Origin: DAINRZ01 sp964634885
Lineage (GTDB): Bacteria; Bacteroidota; Ignavibacteria; Kapaibacteriales; UBA2268
Direction: 5' to 3'
Length of the DNA stretch: 64,000 nt
Assembly (NCBI GenBank): GCA_964634885.1
Contig: CAZWLN010000002.1
Span: forward strand, 186,001-250,000
The notes below the pieces were generated by a model that was not told the DNA's origin, ran no database searches, and saw only the letters and a list, made by a program, of their open reading frames with translations. Positions within the stretch are counted from its first letter, which is position 1, and every line of letters starts with the position of its first letter. This document shows positions 8,971-18,471 of the stretch, in pieces. A program made the position numbers and the translations under genes.

Positions 8971-10485
8971 ATGACAAAGATTAGCAGATATATCCTGAGG
9001 CTACACACAGCGCCGTTCATAATGGGTACAGCGACGGTGCTGTTCCTGTTTTTCTTCCAGTTCCTGCTGAAAGTAATAGACCAGTTGCTGGGTAAAGGCC
9101 TTAGCGGATGGGTCATCCTCGAGTTTTTCATTGTGAACATGGCGTGGATGCTGGTGCTGGCCGTCCCGATGGGAGTGCTTTTTTCAACGCTGATGGTGTT
9201 CGGCTCGATGTCTGCCGCCCACGAAGTTACCATCGTCAAGGCAAGCGGGGGCAGCCTCCTGAGGATGATGTTCCCGGTAATCGTCTCAGGTACAATCATC
9301 TCATGCTTTTTGTTTTGGTTCAACGACGATGTTCTGCCGGAAGCGAACCACAGGGCCAAGGTACTGATGAATGATATTAAAAAAACAAGGCCTACGTTTT
9401 CTGTCGAAGCCGGCCAGTTTTCAACAGAACTCGGCGGCTACACGATTCTTGCCCGCTATGTCGATTCGGCTTCCGGACTGCTCAAGGGGCTGACCATCTA
9501 TGATAACTCTCAACGGGATTATTCAAACGTTGTTTCCGCCGACTCGGGCTACCTCAGCTACAACGAGGACTACACGAAACTTGTGCTGGACCTCAGCAAA
9601 GGGGAGATTCACCAGTCTATGCCTTTTATTGCCAGGAATTACCGACGCATTAATTTTGATAAATATACCATACAGATAAACGCTAAAGGGTTCGTATTCG
9701 AGGAATCGGGACCAGACGTGGTGTCGCGCGGAGACCGTGAGATGCATATTTCAGACATGCAGAAAGTTGTTGACGAAGCAGACATCGGCGCTGCCGAAGC
9801 CAGTGTCTCAATCGACAGTAACCTGGCTTCGCACCTGGATTACCTCGTTACCGGAAAAGTGAAGTCTTTGGGCAACAATAAACCTTTGCCTGCAAGGATG
9901 AGAAAAATGAACCTCTTTGAGTTCATTGCGTCGGATTTCTTCAAAAAAGCTGAAGGCCCTGTCAATATTGCACGTGCAGAGGGTACGGCGCCTCCCCACG
10001 GTACCGGCCGCCTGCCCGGAAGTCCTGCAAAGAAAGAAACAGGCGGGACGAACGACAGGAAAGCGGCTATTCAAAAAGCACAGCAAAAGCTTACTTTCAT
10101 ACGCTCTGCCATCAGTTCCGACGTGTACCGCAATGTCGATTGTGTGTCCAGGTCGAGGCAGTACGGCGTGGAGATATACAAGAAGTACGCCATCCCGTTT
10201 GCCTGCCTGATTTTCGTGTTCGTCGGATGTCCGCTGGGTATTATGACAAAAGGTGGTAATTTCGGACTTAGCGCTGCAATCAGCCTAGGCTTCTATATCC
10301 TTTACTGGGCATGCCTGATAATGGGTGAGAAACTGGCCGACAGGGGGTTCCTGGCCCCGGGCTTCAGTATGTGGATGGGTAATTATATCATAGGTGTGCT
10401 TGGCATCATCCTGACTCTGAGGGTGAATTACGAGAGATTCGGTATTGCGTTCATCGTGAAACGCCTGAGACGGAAAATGGCGTAG
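8971..10485 (+). CDS. LptF/LptG family permease (YjgP/YjgQ) with large insertion
   Basis: This is an inner-membrane component of the lipopolysaccharide exporter family, which extracts LPS for transport to the outer membrane. The N-terminal three helices with ISRYILRLHTAPF and the VPMGVLFSTLMVFG stretch match LptF/LptG. The C-terminal helix group IPFACLIFVFVGCPLGIM..GNFGLSAA is also typical. At 504 residues it is more than 100 longer than the usual 350-390. The extra part lies between the periplasmic beta domain and the last three helices, about residues 255-385, and is hydrophilic with a Pro/Gly/Lys-rich centre. Whether it plays the LptF or LptG role cannot be told, because the partner gene is not here. 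Confidence 0.9.
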   Translation: MTKISRYILRLHTAPFIMGTATVLFLFFFQFLLKVIDQLLGKGLSGWVILEFFIVNMAWMLVLAVPMGVLFSTLMVFGSMSAAHEVTIVKASGGSLLRMMFPVIVSGTIISCFLFWFNDDVLPEANHRAKVLMNDIKKTRPTFSVEAGQFSTELGGYTILARYVDSASGLLKGLTIYDNSQRDYSNVVSADSGYLSYNEDYTKLVLDLSKGEIHQSMPFIARNYRRINFDKYTIQINAKGFVFEESGPDVVSRGDREMHISDMQKVVDEADIGAAEASVSIDSNLASHLDYLVTGKVKSLGNNKPLPARMRKMNLFEFIASDFFKKAEGPVNIARAEGTAPPHGTGRLPGSPAKKETGGTNDRKAAIQKAQQKLTFIRSAISSDVYRNVDCVSRSRQYGVEIYKKYAIPFACLIFVFVGCPLGIMTKGGNFGLSAAISLGFYILYWACLIMGEKLADRGFLAPGFSMWMGNYIIGVLGIILTLRVNYERFGIAFIVKRLRRKMA

Positions 10486-10522
10486 CGGGTGAGGAGTTTT
10501 TTAATTACGAATTACGAATTAC

Positions 10523-10907
10523 GAGCCGAGCGTAGCGAGACCGGCGTAGCCAATTACGAATTACGAATGCTGAATTCTGAATTTGGAATGTAAAAAAAAG
10601 CAGCGCTGGAGCGGCTTTCCCCCGCCTTGGATAAGGAGGGGGCAGGGGGTGGTTGGACTCATTGTTTGTAAAGAAAGCAAGAAATATCTCACGCAAAGGC
10701 GCAAAGCCCGCAAAGTTAGTGATTATACAAATAGCCCCGAACGAAAGCCCCAGAGGGGCGTCATATTAATAGCAAGATGCAGGCCCGCACCTCTCCTTTC
10801 TTTCTCCTTCCCCCTGGGGAATAATTCCCCTTGGGGAAGGCTGGGATGGGGTTATTAGTTTGTCAGGAATTCAGCATTGGCTACGCCGGTCTCGCTGTGC
10901 TCGGCTC
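10523..10907. repeat. MITE-like mosaic repeat bounded by inverted repeats
   Basis: This 385-base non-coding block is bounded by an inverted repeat of about 40 bases. The left arm (10523-10576) contains GAGCCGAGCGTAGCGAGACC and the right arm (10867-10907) carries its near-perfect reverse complement. The left arm has an extra 14-base TTACGAA-type duplication. Inside are two palindromic modules that recur elsewhere: one around 10618-10650 (a CCCCC..GGGGG hairpin) and one around 10806-10857 (CCTTCCCC/GGGGAAGG). Between them is a stretch containing CGCAAAGGCGCAAAGCCCGC. There is no transposase or credible coding frame. Copies of the interior are at 23580-23868 and 28791-29010. Confidence 0.8.
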
Positions 10908-10940
10908 AGAATTTTGGCCAACGTATTCCGGGAATACAAA

Positions 10941-10970
10941 ATAAAAAAGGCTGCCTTGTCGGACAGCCTT
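10941..10970 (-). terminator. intrinsic terminator of rny
   Basis: The stem AAGGCTG (10947-10953) / CAGCCTT (10964-10970) is followed, read on the minus strand, by six T. It lies 27 bases after the RNase Y stop codon. Confidence 0.85.
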
Positions 10971-10996
10971 TATTATTAAAAGTATAGACTTTGTTG

Positions 10997-12559
10997 CTAT
11001 TTCGCCAGTGATACGCTCCTGCGTTCGCGGATGACGGTGACTTTGATCTGTCCCGGATATTCCATCTCACCTTCGATTCTCTTGGCGATGTCGTCGGCAA
11101 GCCTGTCGGCAGAAACGTCGTCGATGTGTTCAGGTTCGACGATGACGCGTACTTCCCTGCCGGCCTGAATGGCGAAGGTTTTGGTAACGCCTTCGAAACT
11201 CTGTGCGAGTTCTTCGAGTTTTTCGAGTCGCTTGACGTAGTTCTCGAGGGACTCGCGGCGGGCGCCGGGACGAGCGCCGCTGATGCTGTCGGCAGCCTGT
11301 ACCAGTACGGCAATGGGGCTTTCCATCTCGATGTCTTCATGGTGGGCGCCGATGGCGTTGCATATGATGTTGTGTTCTTTGTATTTCCTGGCGAGTTCCA
11401 TGCCGAGAAGAGCATGAGGCCCTTCAGTATTTTTATCTACACATTTGCCGATGTCGTGCAGCAGGCCGGCTCTTTTTGCCAGGGTGGCGTCGAGTCCCAG
11501 TTCTGTGGCCATGATGCCGCAGAGGTAGGAGACTTCGATGGAGTGGTTGAGCAGGTTCTGTCCGTAGCTGGAACGGTACCTCATCTTACCCACGTACCTG
11601 ATCAGTTCCTGGTGCACGTTGTGAACACCGATCTCAAGAAGAGCGTTGTCGCCAATCCGTACAATTTCTTCTTCCAACTCTTTGTGTGTTTTCTCGACAA
11701 TTTCTTCGATGCGGGCGGGGTGAATCCTGCCGTCAACCATCAGCCTTTCGAGGGCCAGTTTAGCTACTTCGCGCCTGAAGGGGTCAAAGCCGGAGATGAC
11801 GACAGCTTCGGGAGTGTCGTCGATGATGAGGTCGATGCCGGTAGCGGCTTCGAAGGCCCTTATGTTCCTTCCCTCACGGCCGATTATCCTGCCTTTCATC
11901 TCGTCGCTGTCGAGGTTGACGACGGAGACGGTACTTTCTACGCTATGGTCGGAAGCAGACCGTTGTATTGCCTGGACGACAATGTTCTGTGCTTCCTTGT
12001 GAGCTTTGGATTTTGCTTCGTCCTTAATCTGCTTAACAATCTGTGCGGATTCGGTTTTTGCATCGTTGACGAAATTCTCGTACAGTGCTTTTCTTGCGTC
12101 TTCACGGGAAATGCCGCTGATCTGTTCCAATTGCTGAACATGGGTCTCAATAAGTTTGTCAACTTCATCAGTCTTTTCTTTCAGTGTTTTCTCTTTCTTT
12201 TGCACATCCTGTTCGAGGGACTGAAGTTGTTTTTCTTTTTTATTGATCATTTCAACTTTACTATCAACAGCATCCTCACGTGCTTTAATCTGCTTTTCAC
12301 GAACCTGGATCTTAGCTTTGCGGGCCTGAGTCTCGTTTTCGAACTCCTGCTTTTTATGATGCCATTCTTCCTTAACTTCAAGAAGTTTTTCTTTCTTGAT
12401 ATTCTTTGCTTCTTTCTCAGCTTCCTGGAGAATGTTCTGGGCGTTTAGTTTTGCTGCTTCAATTTTTACAGCCGTCTGTTTACTACCAATAAAATACGAA
12501 ATAAAGAAACCAGCGACCAATCCAACGAAACTGAGAATGCCAATTAACAGTGGTTCCAT
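10997..12559 (-). CDS. rny: ribonuclease Y
   Basis: RNase Y is a membrane-anchored endoribonuclease that starts mRNA decay. The 520-residue protein shows the full layout: an N-terminal membrane helix (about 3-24), a long charged coiled coil (about 30-200), a KH RNA-binding domain with GRIIGREGRNIRAFE, and an HD phosphohydrolase domain with the metal-binding LLHDIGK. The C-terminal block GYPGQIKVTVIRE-like end (EYPGQIKVTVIRERRSV) is also typical. The gene lies downstream of zapA and the probable 6S RNA on the same strand and ends at a strong terminator. Confidence 0.97.
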   Translation of the reverse strand: MEPLLIGILSFVGLVAGFFISYFIGSKQTAVKIEAAKLNAQNILQEAEKEAKNIKKEKLLEVKEEWHHKKQEFENETQARKAKIQVREKQIKAREDAVDSKVEMINKKEKQLQSLEQDVQKKEKTLKEKTDEVDKLIETHVQQLEQISGISREDARKALYENFVNDAKTESAQIVKQIKDEAKSKAHKEAQNIVVQAIQRSASDHSVESTVSVVNLDSDEMKGRIIGREGRNIRAFEAATGIDLIIDDTPEAVVISGFDPFRREVAKLALERLMVDGRIHPARIEEIVEKTHKELEEEIVRIGDNALLEIGVHNVHQELIRYVGKMRYRSSYGQNLLNHSIEVSYLCGIMATELGLDATLAKRAGLLHDIGKCVDKNTEGPHALLGMELARKYKEHNIICNAIGAHHEDIEMESPIAVLVQAADSISGARPGARRESLENYVKRLEKLEELAQSFEGVTKTFAIQAGREVRVIVEPEHIDDVSADRLADDIAKRIEGEMEYPGQIKVTVIRERRSVSLAK

Positions 12560-12683
12560 TAATCTTTTCCTCTAGTTTAAAAATTAAGTTTCAAAAAACA
12601 ATCTATATAGCTCAAAAATCGATTTAAGATAAATTTTATTTTGAGATATTTAGTCTATGCTAATTATTGTATTAATTTAAAAT

Positions 12684-12914
12684 AAAAAACCGCATTAACA
12701 AGGTCGAAAATATAAAAATATTGTTACAGGTCGAAATAAATCCGGCTCCAACACGGTGGGTATCTGCCGGCAGCTTTTGACGTCCACTGAACCCCGGAGG
12801 GTTACCGCCGAAGCGGTTGAGGCCTGTCATACACAGCCTGAGTCCGATTCCCATTAGGATTAATTTATAGATTCATTTACCCGTAAGCGAACAACGATTG
12901 TTAATGCGGCTTTA
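12684..12914 (-). ncRNA. ssrS: probable 6S RNA between zapA and rny
   Basis: The segment is a closed RNA of about 230 nt. Its ends pair in a 16-base-pair terminal stem: 12898-12913 against 12686-12701, with the core TTGTTAATGCGG and a single G-U pair. On the minus strand the 3' arm runs into six U, as in an intrinsic terminator. Near the 5' end it contains UGUUCGC..ACGGG, similar to the UGUUCGCAAGCGGG of E. coli 6S RNA. Internal hairpins are visible, for example an ACCGC-UUCG-GCGGU stem and CUGCCGGCAG. The position just after zapA is the classic place of ssrS in Proteobacteria. 6S RNA binds the housekeeping RNA polymerase. Identity is inferred from position and structure; no covariance search was possible. 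Confidence 0.65.
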
Positions 12915-13006
12915 TATATTAATTTAGTTAATATACTCTCAAAGAACGTAGTGTAATCATACTTGTTCAGAATTATCGGCAAAAATTGTAATTAATGAAT
13001 ATATTT

Positions 13007-13291
13007 TTAGCTGAGTGTAATCTTATTGTTTATAAATTCTGCCATTTGATTGAGTTCACTAACTACGAAACTGATGTCGATTTTATTCTGATTATTCGTC
13101 AAATACTGTTTCTCGGCAATATTCAACGCAGCAAGCACGGATAAAGTATCGGTGGTTTCTTTGGTATGTTTCGACCTGACATTTTCATATTCGCTATCTA
13201 CAAGCCTGACAGAGTAGTTCAAACGTTCCTCGTCCTCACCCCTGAGTACATATTTTTTTCCGCCGATCGTTATCTCTATTGTTTTAGCCAT
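13007..13291 (-). CDS. zapA: cell division protein ZapA
   Basis: ZapA is a small cytoplasmic protein that bundles FtsZ at the division ring. The 94-residue product has the family N-terminus TIEITIGGKKYVLRG and a C-terminal helix with LSVLAALNIAEKQYL and VVSELNQMAEFI, matching the globular head plus coiled coil. Length is normal. Directly downstream lie the probable 6S RNA and rny, so one transcript may carry all three. The upstream 340 bases are AT-rich and presumably hold its promoter. Confidence 0.85.
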   Translation of the reverse strand: MAKTIEITIGGKKYVLRGEDEERLNYSVRLVDSEYENVRSKHTKETTDTLSVLAALNIAEKQYLTNNQNKIDISFVVSELNQMAEFINNKITLS

Positions 13292-13576
13292 TTTGCACGT
13301 TGTCGCTTATAATTAGAATTAAACCTTTATTTTATATATATTTAATAAATAATTATTTTAAAAAATTACATTTTTTCTATTTAGCAATTTCTTACTATTA
13401 TAAAGATACATCATTAAATTTTTCAAAACAAAGATTTTCTTTTAGAATATTAAAAAATATTAAGACTTTGCCCATAGCCATATTATTACTTAATACAATA
13501 TGTCATCTGAATTGCCAAAAGCGTTGAAGCATATGAACTTGGCATAACCAGTCTGCCGGTCCGGTTATATATTATT

Positions 13577-13602
13577 CAGCCCTGCCTTCAGAGGCAGGGC
13601 TG
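13577..13602. terminator. strong hairpin after the T9SS VWA protein gene
   Basis: A perfect 11-pair stem, CAGCCCTGCCT (13577-13587) and AGGCAGGGCTG (13592-13602), has a four-base loop. It lies 35 bases after the stop of the minus-strand gene at 13637. No clean T-run follows on either strand, so termination is likely but not certain. The rest of 13292-13636 is AT-rich without another feature I can support. Confidence 0.55.
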
Positions 13603-13636
13603 AGTATTGAAATTGGACCTTATGGAAATTTTCCGG

Positions 13637-16600
13637 CTATTTTCTGATCACGACTTTTTCAATCGTCTCTGTGGAGCTTGTCATTATCCTGATGAAGTAA
13701 ACACCGGGCGCCATGTCTTCGGTAGCGCTCTCAAGCCTGTACATGCCGGTTGCCAGTTGGCTTTCCATCAACACTGTCATCCTCTCGCCCAGGGAATTGT
13801 ACAATACGACGCTGACCTGTTCGGGAGTGTTCAGGGAGAATGAAACGGTGAAATTGGTTTCAGCAGGATTGGGATTGACAGATACATTTCTGATCGTTGT
13901 GTTTGGCTCGTCAGTTACACCTTTGGTTTCTTCCACTCCTTCGCCGATCAGGTATGTCTCGAAAGACGAACAGGTTGTGTCCGTAATATGGTAATTGATC
14001 ATGGCGTTGCGCACCCCTAAGGCTTTCGGAGTAAAGGTAACATTCATCCTGAGGCATTCGCCGGCTTTGAGTGTACGTGTACCGATGGAGTCGATGGTAA
14101 ATTCGTCGGCATTGATGCCTTCGAGGGTGGGGTTGATTTTTACAGGAAATGTATTGATGTTATTCAAAATACAAGTCTCTGTTACTGACTTGGTGGAGTC
14201 AAGAGTAACCTTATCCATATCGACATAGTCGGAGCCTTTGAAACCGCAGAGGCCGGTACCTCTGAGGCTGATGGTGTCGTAGTTGTAGCAGTCTCCCGAC
14301 AACGCGAGCGCTGCGTTGTGAACGCCGTTTTTGAAAGGTTTGAAGACTATTGGGAATGTATAGCATTCATCGGGCGTAAGGAATATTGTTTTGGAGCCGG
14401 GGTCGAAGGAGAACCCATTCCTGTCGGGGCCGACAAGTGTAATTGAATTCATGGTCATGTCATGGGTACCGACGTTGCAAAACAGGGTGTCGCTTAGTAT
14501 TTCAAGGGAGTCGCTGAGCAACACATTGCCGAAATCCAGGGTATCTTTTGTCAATGACAAAATTGGGCCCTGTACCCTGAAGGAACTGTCGGACCTGTCG
14601 TAGCCGGTAGGGTTGGTGCCGTATTTCTGGAGGAATACGTCGCTGGAACCGTTATTACTGTTTATTGTGAATCTGTCGAGTGTCATGTTACCGGTATAGT
14701 TGCCGGCAGTGTATCTGTAACCGTCCGGAGACGTGGCTGTGTTGGTGGTATAGAACGCATAGTTGGTACCGTACCTGTACATTGTATCGACAATCATTGT
14801 AGTGTCGTACAGGGCTGTGAAGATTACCGGATTGGTCATATTGTTCGGGGTTGGATAGGTAAGCCTGAAGTCGCCTTTGTCAATATTGCCGATGAACTGT
14901 CCGCGGACATATAGCCTGCTGTTGTTATAGGCAATCTTTAATCCCCACGCTTTGGATTCCGGATTGGGATATACAGGCCCTATGATGTCAATTCCAGGGT
15001 TTTCACCGTAGCGGTCATACCTGATGAGACCGCAGTACGGATTGGACTGGCTGTATGTGCTGAGAGTCATTGCCCCGATTTTGAAGCCGTTACGTATGGA
15101 GCCGATGACATAGACATTGTCGTTGTCGTCGATGCAGAGGCCGCTGGCCTGGTCATCGTTGGGCCCGCCGGAAGTCCGTATCCATTCAAGATTGCAGTCG
15201 GGGTCGAAGCGTGCAACGAAAATGTCGGACCTTCCGTTGCTCTGATAAGTCTGGCTGTCGATCTCCATCTTGCCGGAGAAAGTACCGGCGATGTAGAATC
15301 CGATACCCTTTTTGGCCATTACAAGGCTGGAACACAGTTCAATGTCGCTGCCACCGAACCCTTTGAGCCAGGTGTAAGACGGTTTTGGTACGGGAGAGAC
15401 CATGACCCTGTAGGAATTGCTCCTTGTTGGTGCAGACCAGTACATATTGACACCGAAGGTGTCGGATTTGATAGTAATCCAGGATGAGCCGTTGTTAGAA
15501 CTGTAGTACAGCCTGACGTTCCTGTACTTGTCTTCGGACGCCCACTTGATGTTGATCTTGTCACAGAGCGAATACAATTCGCCGCCTAATGGGCCGACGA
15601 GAGTCGTTGTTTCATTGCCGCCGTCTATTGCCATTATCGGAGGGCAGGGGCCGCCATCGACAACGAAATAGGCCCTTCTGTAGTCAAGCTCGGTTGTCGG
15701 ATCGAACTGAACGGTAATTGTCCTGGACTGGCCGGGTTGAACAACGAACGGTGGTTCGGTTCCTCCCCAGTCCTTGATGGAAAAAAAGGTCGAGGGAGTA
15801 ATGTATGCATTGTCCACTGTCAGCGGTGCAACCGTTGAACTGAGGACAAATGCCTGTGTCGGGAGTGTACCGGCAGGGACAGAACCAAAGCTCATGGAGG
15901 AAGGCACGGTGGCGGCCCCGGCAATCATGCTGTCGGCGACGGAGTATGAATAGTTGATTTTAGCGTATTGAGGGATAAAACCAATCTCCAGGTCTTTCTT
16001 CATTTCTGCTGACGAGCAGCCCCACCTCGATGTCCATGTCAGTTTATGGAGAGGCAGGTTTTTGCTCATTTCCGACTTGATTGTCTCAAACGAGCTTCTC
16101 AACCCGGCTTTCGAGTCAGTAGTGTAGGCTTTGCCACCACTTTGCAGTGCAATACTATTCAATTCGGTATTCTTTTCTTCCATGCACAGATTTATAACGT
16201 ACAGCTGGCTGTTATTGATCTGCAGGTTGTTGTAAATTGCCAGTTCGGCTATCTGAGAGACAGGCTTTTTACCTGTCAGGAAAATGACAAAACGGTGTTT
16301 GTCGGGAGGAGCCTTTCTGAGGAGGGCAGGAGCCCCGTTGCCCTGGTTTGTAAAAACATCGTCATAGAGCGTAGTACCAATAGGCTGCATTTCTTTAAAT
16401 TTATCCTTCAGTACCGTCTTGTCGTTTGTCAGGTCGGTGTAAACATTGGACAAGGCATTGAACCCAATTAATGCCATCTTCGTATTGTACGCAAACTTAT
16501 AATTGGTAATAAAATATTCGACTTCTTCTTTTACCCAGTCCCAAAGTTTTACTCCTGTGGCTACCTCCCTGTTCATATACTGCGATTGTTCGATTACGAG

Positions 16601-16858
16601 AACAATACTGATAGTTTTATCTGTCAGATTGTCAACAGGTACGATCTGTAATGTGGATGACAGGTCAATGCCGTTCTCTGTTAAGGTAAAGTCTGAAGGA
16701 GTAACACTCGAGTATGAACCTCCAACGGAATTCAACAACAAAGCGTGCGTACTTATCGTTGGAAAAGCTGTAGAGTCGATGCCGGCGATATTAAATGTCT
16801 GTGAAAAGACAATACATACCTGGCAAAAAAACATAAAAAAAACGCTGCTCTTCATCAT
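13637..16858 (-). CDS. large secreted protein: VWA-like, propeller repeats, ASH domains, T9SS sorting domain
   Basis: The 1073-residue protein starts with a signal peptide (about 1-20, ending at FSQ). Residues about 80-265 resemble a von Willebrand A domain, but the metal-binding motif is degraded: E-Q-S-Q-Y at 90-94 in place of D-x-S-x-S. A central part (about 490-770) has SBBP-type propeller repeats such as GGSDIELCSSLVMAKKG and GGPNDDQASGLCIDDN. Then come two or three ASH/choice-of-anchor beta sandwiches (LDFGNVLLSDSLE, GLCGFKGSDYVDMD). The C-terminus (about 990-1073, VSVNPNPAETNFTV to VVIRK) is a type A T9SS sorting domain. It is probably a cell-surface or released adhesive or structural protein; the ligand is unknown. 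It is transcribed alone and followed by a strong hairpin. Confidence 0.85.
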   Translation of the reverse strand: MMKSSVFFMFFCQVCIVFSQTFNIAGIDSTAFPTISTHALLLNSVGGSYSSVTPSDFTLTENGIDLSSTLQIVPVDNLTDKTISIVLVIEQSQYMNREVATGVKLWDWVKEEVEYFITNYKFAYNTKMALIGFNALSNVYTDLTNDKTVLKDKFKEMQPIGTTLYDDVFTNQGNGAPALLRKAPPDKHRFVIFLTGKKPVSQIAELAIYNNLQINNSQLYVINLCMEEKNTELNSIALQSGGKAYTTDSKAGLRSSFETIKSEMSKNLPLHKLTWTSRWGCSSAEMKKDLEIGFIPQYAKINYSYSVADSMIAGAATVPSSMSFGSVPAGTLPTQAFVLSSTVAPLTVDNAYITPSTFFSIKDWGGTEPPFVVQPGQSRTITVQFDPTTELDYRRAYFVVDGGPCPPIMAIDGGNETTTLVGPLGGELYSLCDKINIKWASEDKYRNVRLYYSSNNGSSWITIKSDTFGVNMYWSAPTRSNSYRVMVSPVPKPSYTWLKGFGGSDIELCSSLVMAKKGIGFYIAGTFSGKMEIDSQTYQSNGRSDIFVARFDPDCNLEWIRTSGGPNDDQASGLCIDDNDNVYVIGSIRNGFKIGAMTLSTYSQSNPYCGLIRYDRYGENPGIDIIGPVYPNPESKAWGLKIAYNNSRLYVRGQFIGNIDKGDFRLTYPTPNNMTNPVIFTALYDTTMIVDTMYRYGTNYAFYTTNTATSPDGYRYTAGNYTGNMTLDRFTINSNNGSSDVFLQKYGTNPTGYDRSDSSFRVQGPILSLTKDTLDFGNVLLSDSLEILSDTLFCNVGTHDMTMNSITLVGPDRNGFSFDPGSKTIFLTPDECYTFPIVFKPFKNGVHNAALALSGDCYNYDTISLRGTGLCGFKGSDYVDMDKVTLDSTKSVTETCILNNINTFPVKINPTLEGINADEFTIDSIGTRTLKAGECLRMNVTFTPKALGVRNAMINYHITDTTCSSFETYLIGEGVEETKGVTDEPNTTIRNVSVNPNPAETNFTVSFSLNTPEQVSVVLYNSLGERMTVLMESQLATGMYRLESATEDMAPGVYFIRIMTSSTETIEKVVIRK

Positions 16859-16908
16859 ATCACACTCTATTCATAATGGTTACAACAATTTTCATAACAT
16901 TTATTCTA

Positions 16909-18273
16909 TTATATACACACAGTTTTAATATTTGTAAATTCTTTAATTCCGAAATGCGAAAGTTCTCTGCCGTAGCCTGACATTTTTACACCTCCGAAAG
17001 GCAGGCGGGGGTCGGATCGTACTGAAGAATTGACAAAGCAGGCGCCGGCGTTAAGTTTGTTGCGGGCAATCAGGTTGCCCTTCCCGATGTCTGATGTAAA
17101 TACTGCTGCCCCCAATCCGAAGACGGAGTCGTTAGCTTTTGCAACGGCATCGTCTTCGTTTTCGGCTGGTATGACGGCAGCGACGGGACCGAAGGTTTCT
17201 TCACAGTATGCGGCCATTCCTTTCGTTACATTCGTAAGTACTGTCGGGGGATAGAAGAATCCCCTGCCTTCCGGGACACGCCCGCCGGTGAGAAGTTTTG
17301 CCCCCATGGCGACAGAGCTTTCGACCTGGTGGTGAAGGCTGTCTCTCAGGTCTGCACGGGCCTGCGGCCCGACGTCATTGGACGGGTCGAAGGGATCGCC
17401 CACCCTGGCAGCTTCCATCTCACGTGTTAATAGTTCCTCAAATTCTTCGAGTACAGGCCTGACGACAATGAATCTCTTTGCAGCGATGCAGCTTTGCCCG
17501 CTGTTGATCAGTCGTGCGGAAGCGCATATCTTGGCGGCTTTTGCTATGTCGGCATCTTCGAGAATGACGTAGGGGTCGCTACCGCCAAGCTCGAGAACGG
17601 TTTTCTTGACAGCGGCTCCGGCTGCCGCTGCTGTCTGCTGTCCTACGGGAGTACTGCCCGTCAGTGTTACAGCCCTGATGATGTCGTTGCTGATTATTTC
17701 AGCTACCGGTTCCGGCCCGATTACTAAGTTTGTAAAGACTCCTTCGGGAAAGCCGGCCCCGAGGAAGAGCTTTTCAATGGCTATGGCGCAGCCCATCGTA
17801 TTGCGGGCATGTTTCAGCACGCCGGTATTGCCGGCCATAAGGGCAGGAGCAGCGAACCTGAATACCTGCCAGAAGGGGAAATTCCACGGCATGATCGCCA
17901 GCACCGGCCCGAGTGGGTTGAAAGTAACATAGCTCCGGCTCATTTCCGTAGGAATGATTTCGTCGGCAAGGAATGACGGGGCGTTTCCGGCATAGTATTC
18001 ACATACCCAGGCGCACTTCTCAACTTCGGAGAGACCCTGTGCCAAAGGTTTACCCATCTCAAGAGCCATCAGAGCGGCATATTCATCCTTGTTACTCCGG
18101 AGAATTCCTGCGGCCCGGTTCATCAGCAGGGATCTTTCTTCAAAGGAAGTATTGCTCCAGTTCAAAAAAGCTTTCCCGGACAGCATCAGTTTATTGAGGA
18201 CAGCTTCCCGGCTGTCCCCGTCATATCTTTGTATCGTCTCACCCGTAGCCGGGTTCAGGGTAACGAATGACAT
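16909..18273 (-). CDS. NAD(P)-dependent aldehyde dehydrogenase, succinate-semialdehyde type
   Basis: This oxidises an aldehyde to the acid with NAD(P). The catalytic Cys262 is in GQSCIAAKR and the general base Glu228 in LELGGSDPY; the cofactor region holds IMPWNFPFWQVFR and LTGSTPVG. At 454 residues it matches the short succinate-semialdehyde dehydrogenases (Sad/GabD-like), and the N-terminal TLNPATGE and C-terminal GVKMSGYGRELSHFGIKEF also fit. No GABA or polyamine genes are nearby, so the true substrate is open. The gene lies 50 bases upstream of the large T9SS protein gene on the same strand. Confidence 0.9.
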   Translation of the reverse strand: MSFVTLNPATGETIQRYDGDSREAVLNKLMLSGKAFLNWSNTSFEERSLLMNRAAGILRSNKDEYAALMALEMGKPLAQGLSEVEKCAWVCEYYAGNAPSFLADEIIPTEMSRSYVTFNPLGPVLAIMPWNFPFWQVFRFAAPALMAGNTGVLKHARNTMGCAIAIEKLFLGAGFPEGVFTNLVIGPEPVAEIISNDIIRAVTLTGSTPVGQQTAAAAGAAVKKTVLELGGSDPYVILEDADIAKAAKICASARLINSGQSCIAAKRFIVVRPVLEEFEELLTREMEAARVGDPFDPSNDVGPQARADLRDSLHHQVESSVAMGAKLLTGGRVPEGRGFFYPPTVLTNVTKGMAAYCEETFGPVAAVIPAENEDDAVAKANDSVFGLGAAVFTSDIGKGNLIARNKLNAGACFVNSSVRSDPRLPFGGVKMSGYGRELSHFGIKEFTNIKTVCI

Positions 18274-18471
18274 AATTATTCTCTATTAACCTTTTATTAC
18301 TCCTAAGTCGGCAAATTAGTTAAAATGAGTTAAATATTCCTCTTCTTTTTTAATATTCAACCAAGTATAAAAAAAAATTAATTTCCCTCAGTTTCCCAAA
18401 GGGTTAAAACGACAGAAAAACACGGTAGTTCAGGTGTATGATAATATATATATTATCAGGAATTATTTCTA

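Noticed and set aside
11126..12448. Long open frame of 440 codons antisense to RNase Y
   Set aside because: It is a shadow of the charged coiled-coil and domain codons of rny; its product is Phe/Leu/Val-rich with no family features, while rny is unmistakable.
12672..12854. 60-codon open frame on the minus strand between zapA and rny
   Set aside because: It lies inside the probable 6S RNA and has no protein features.
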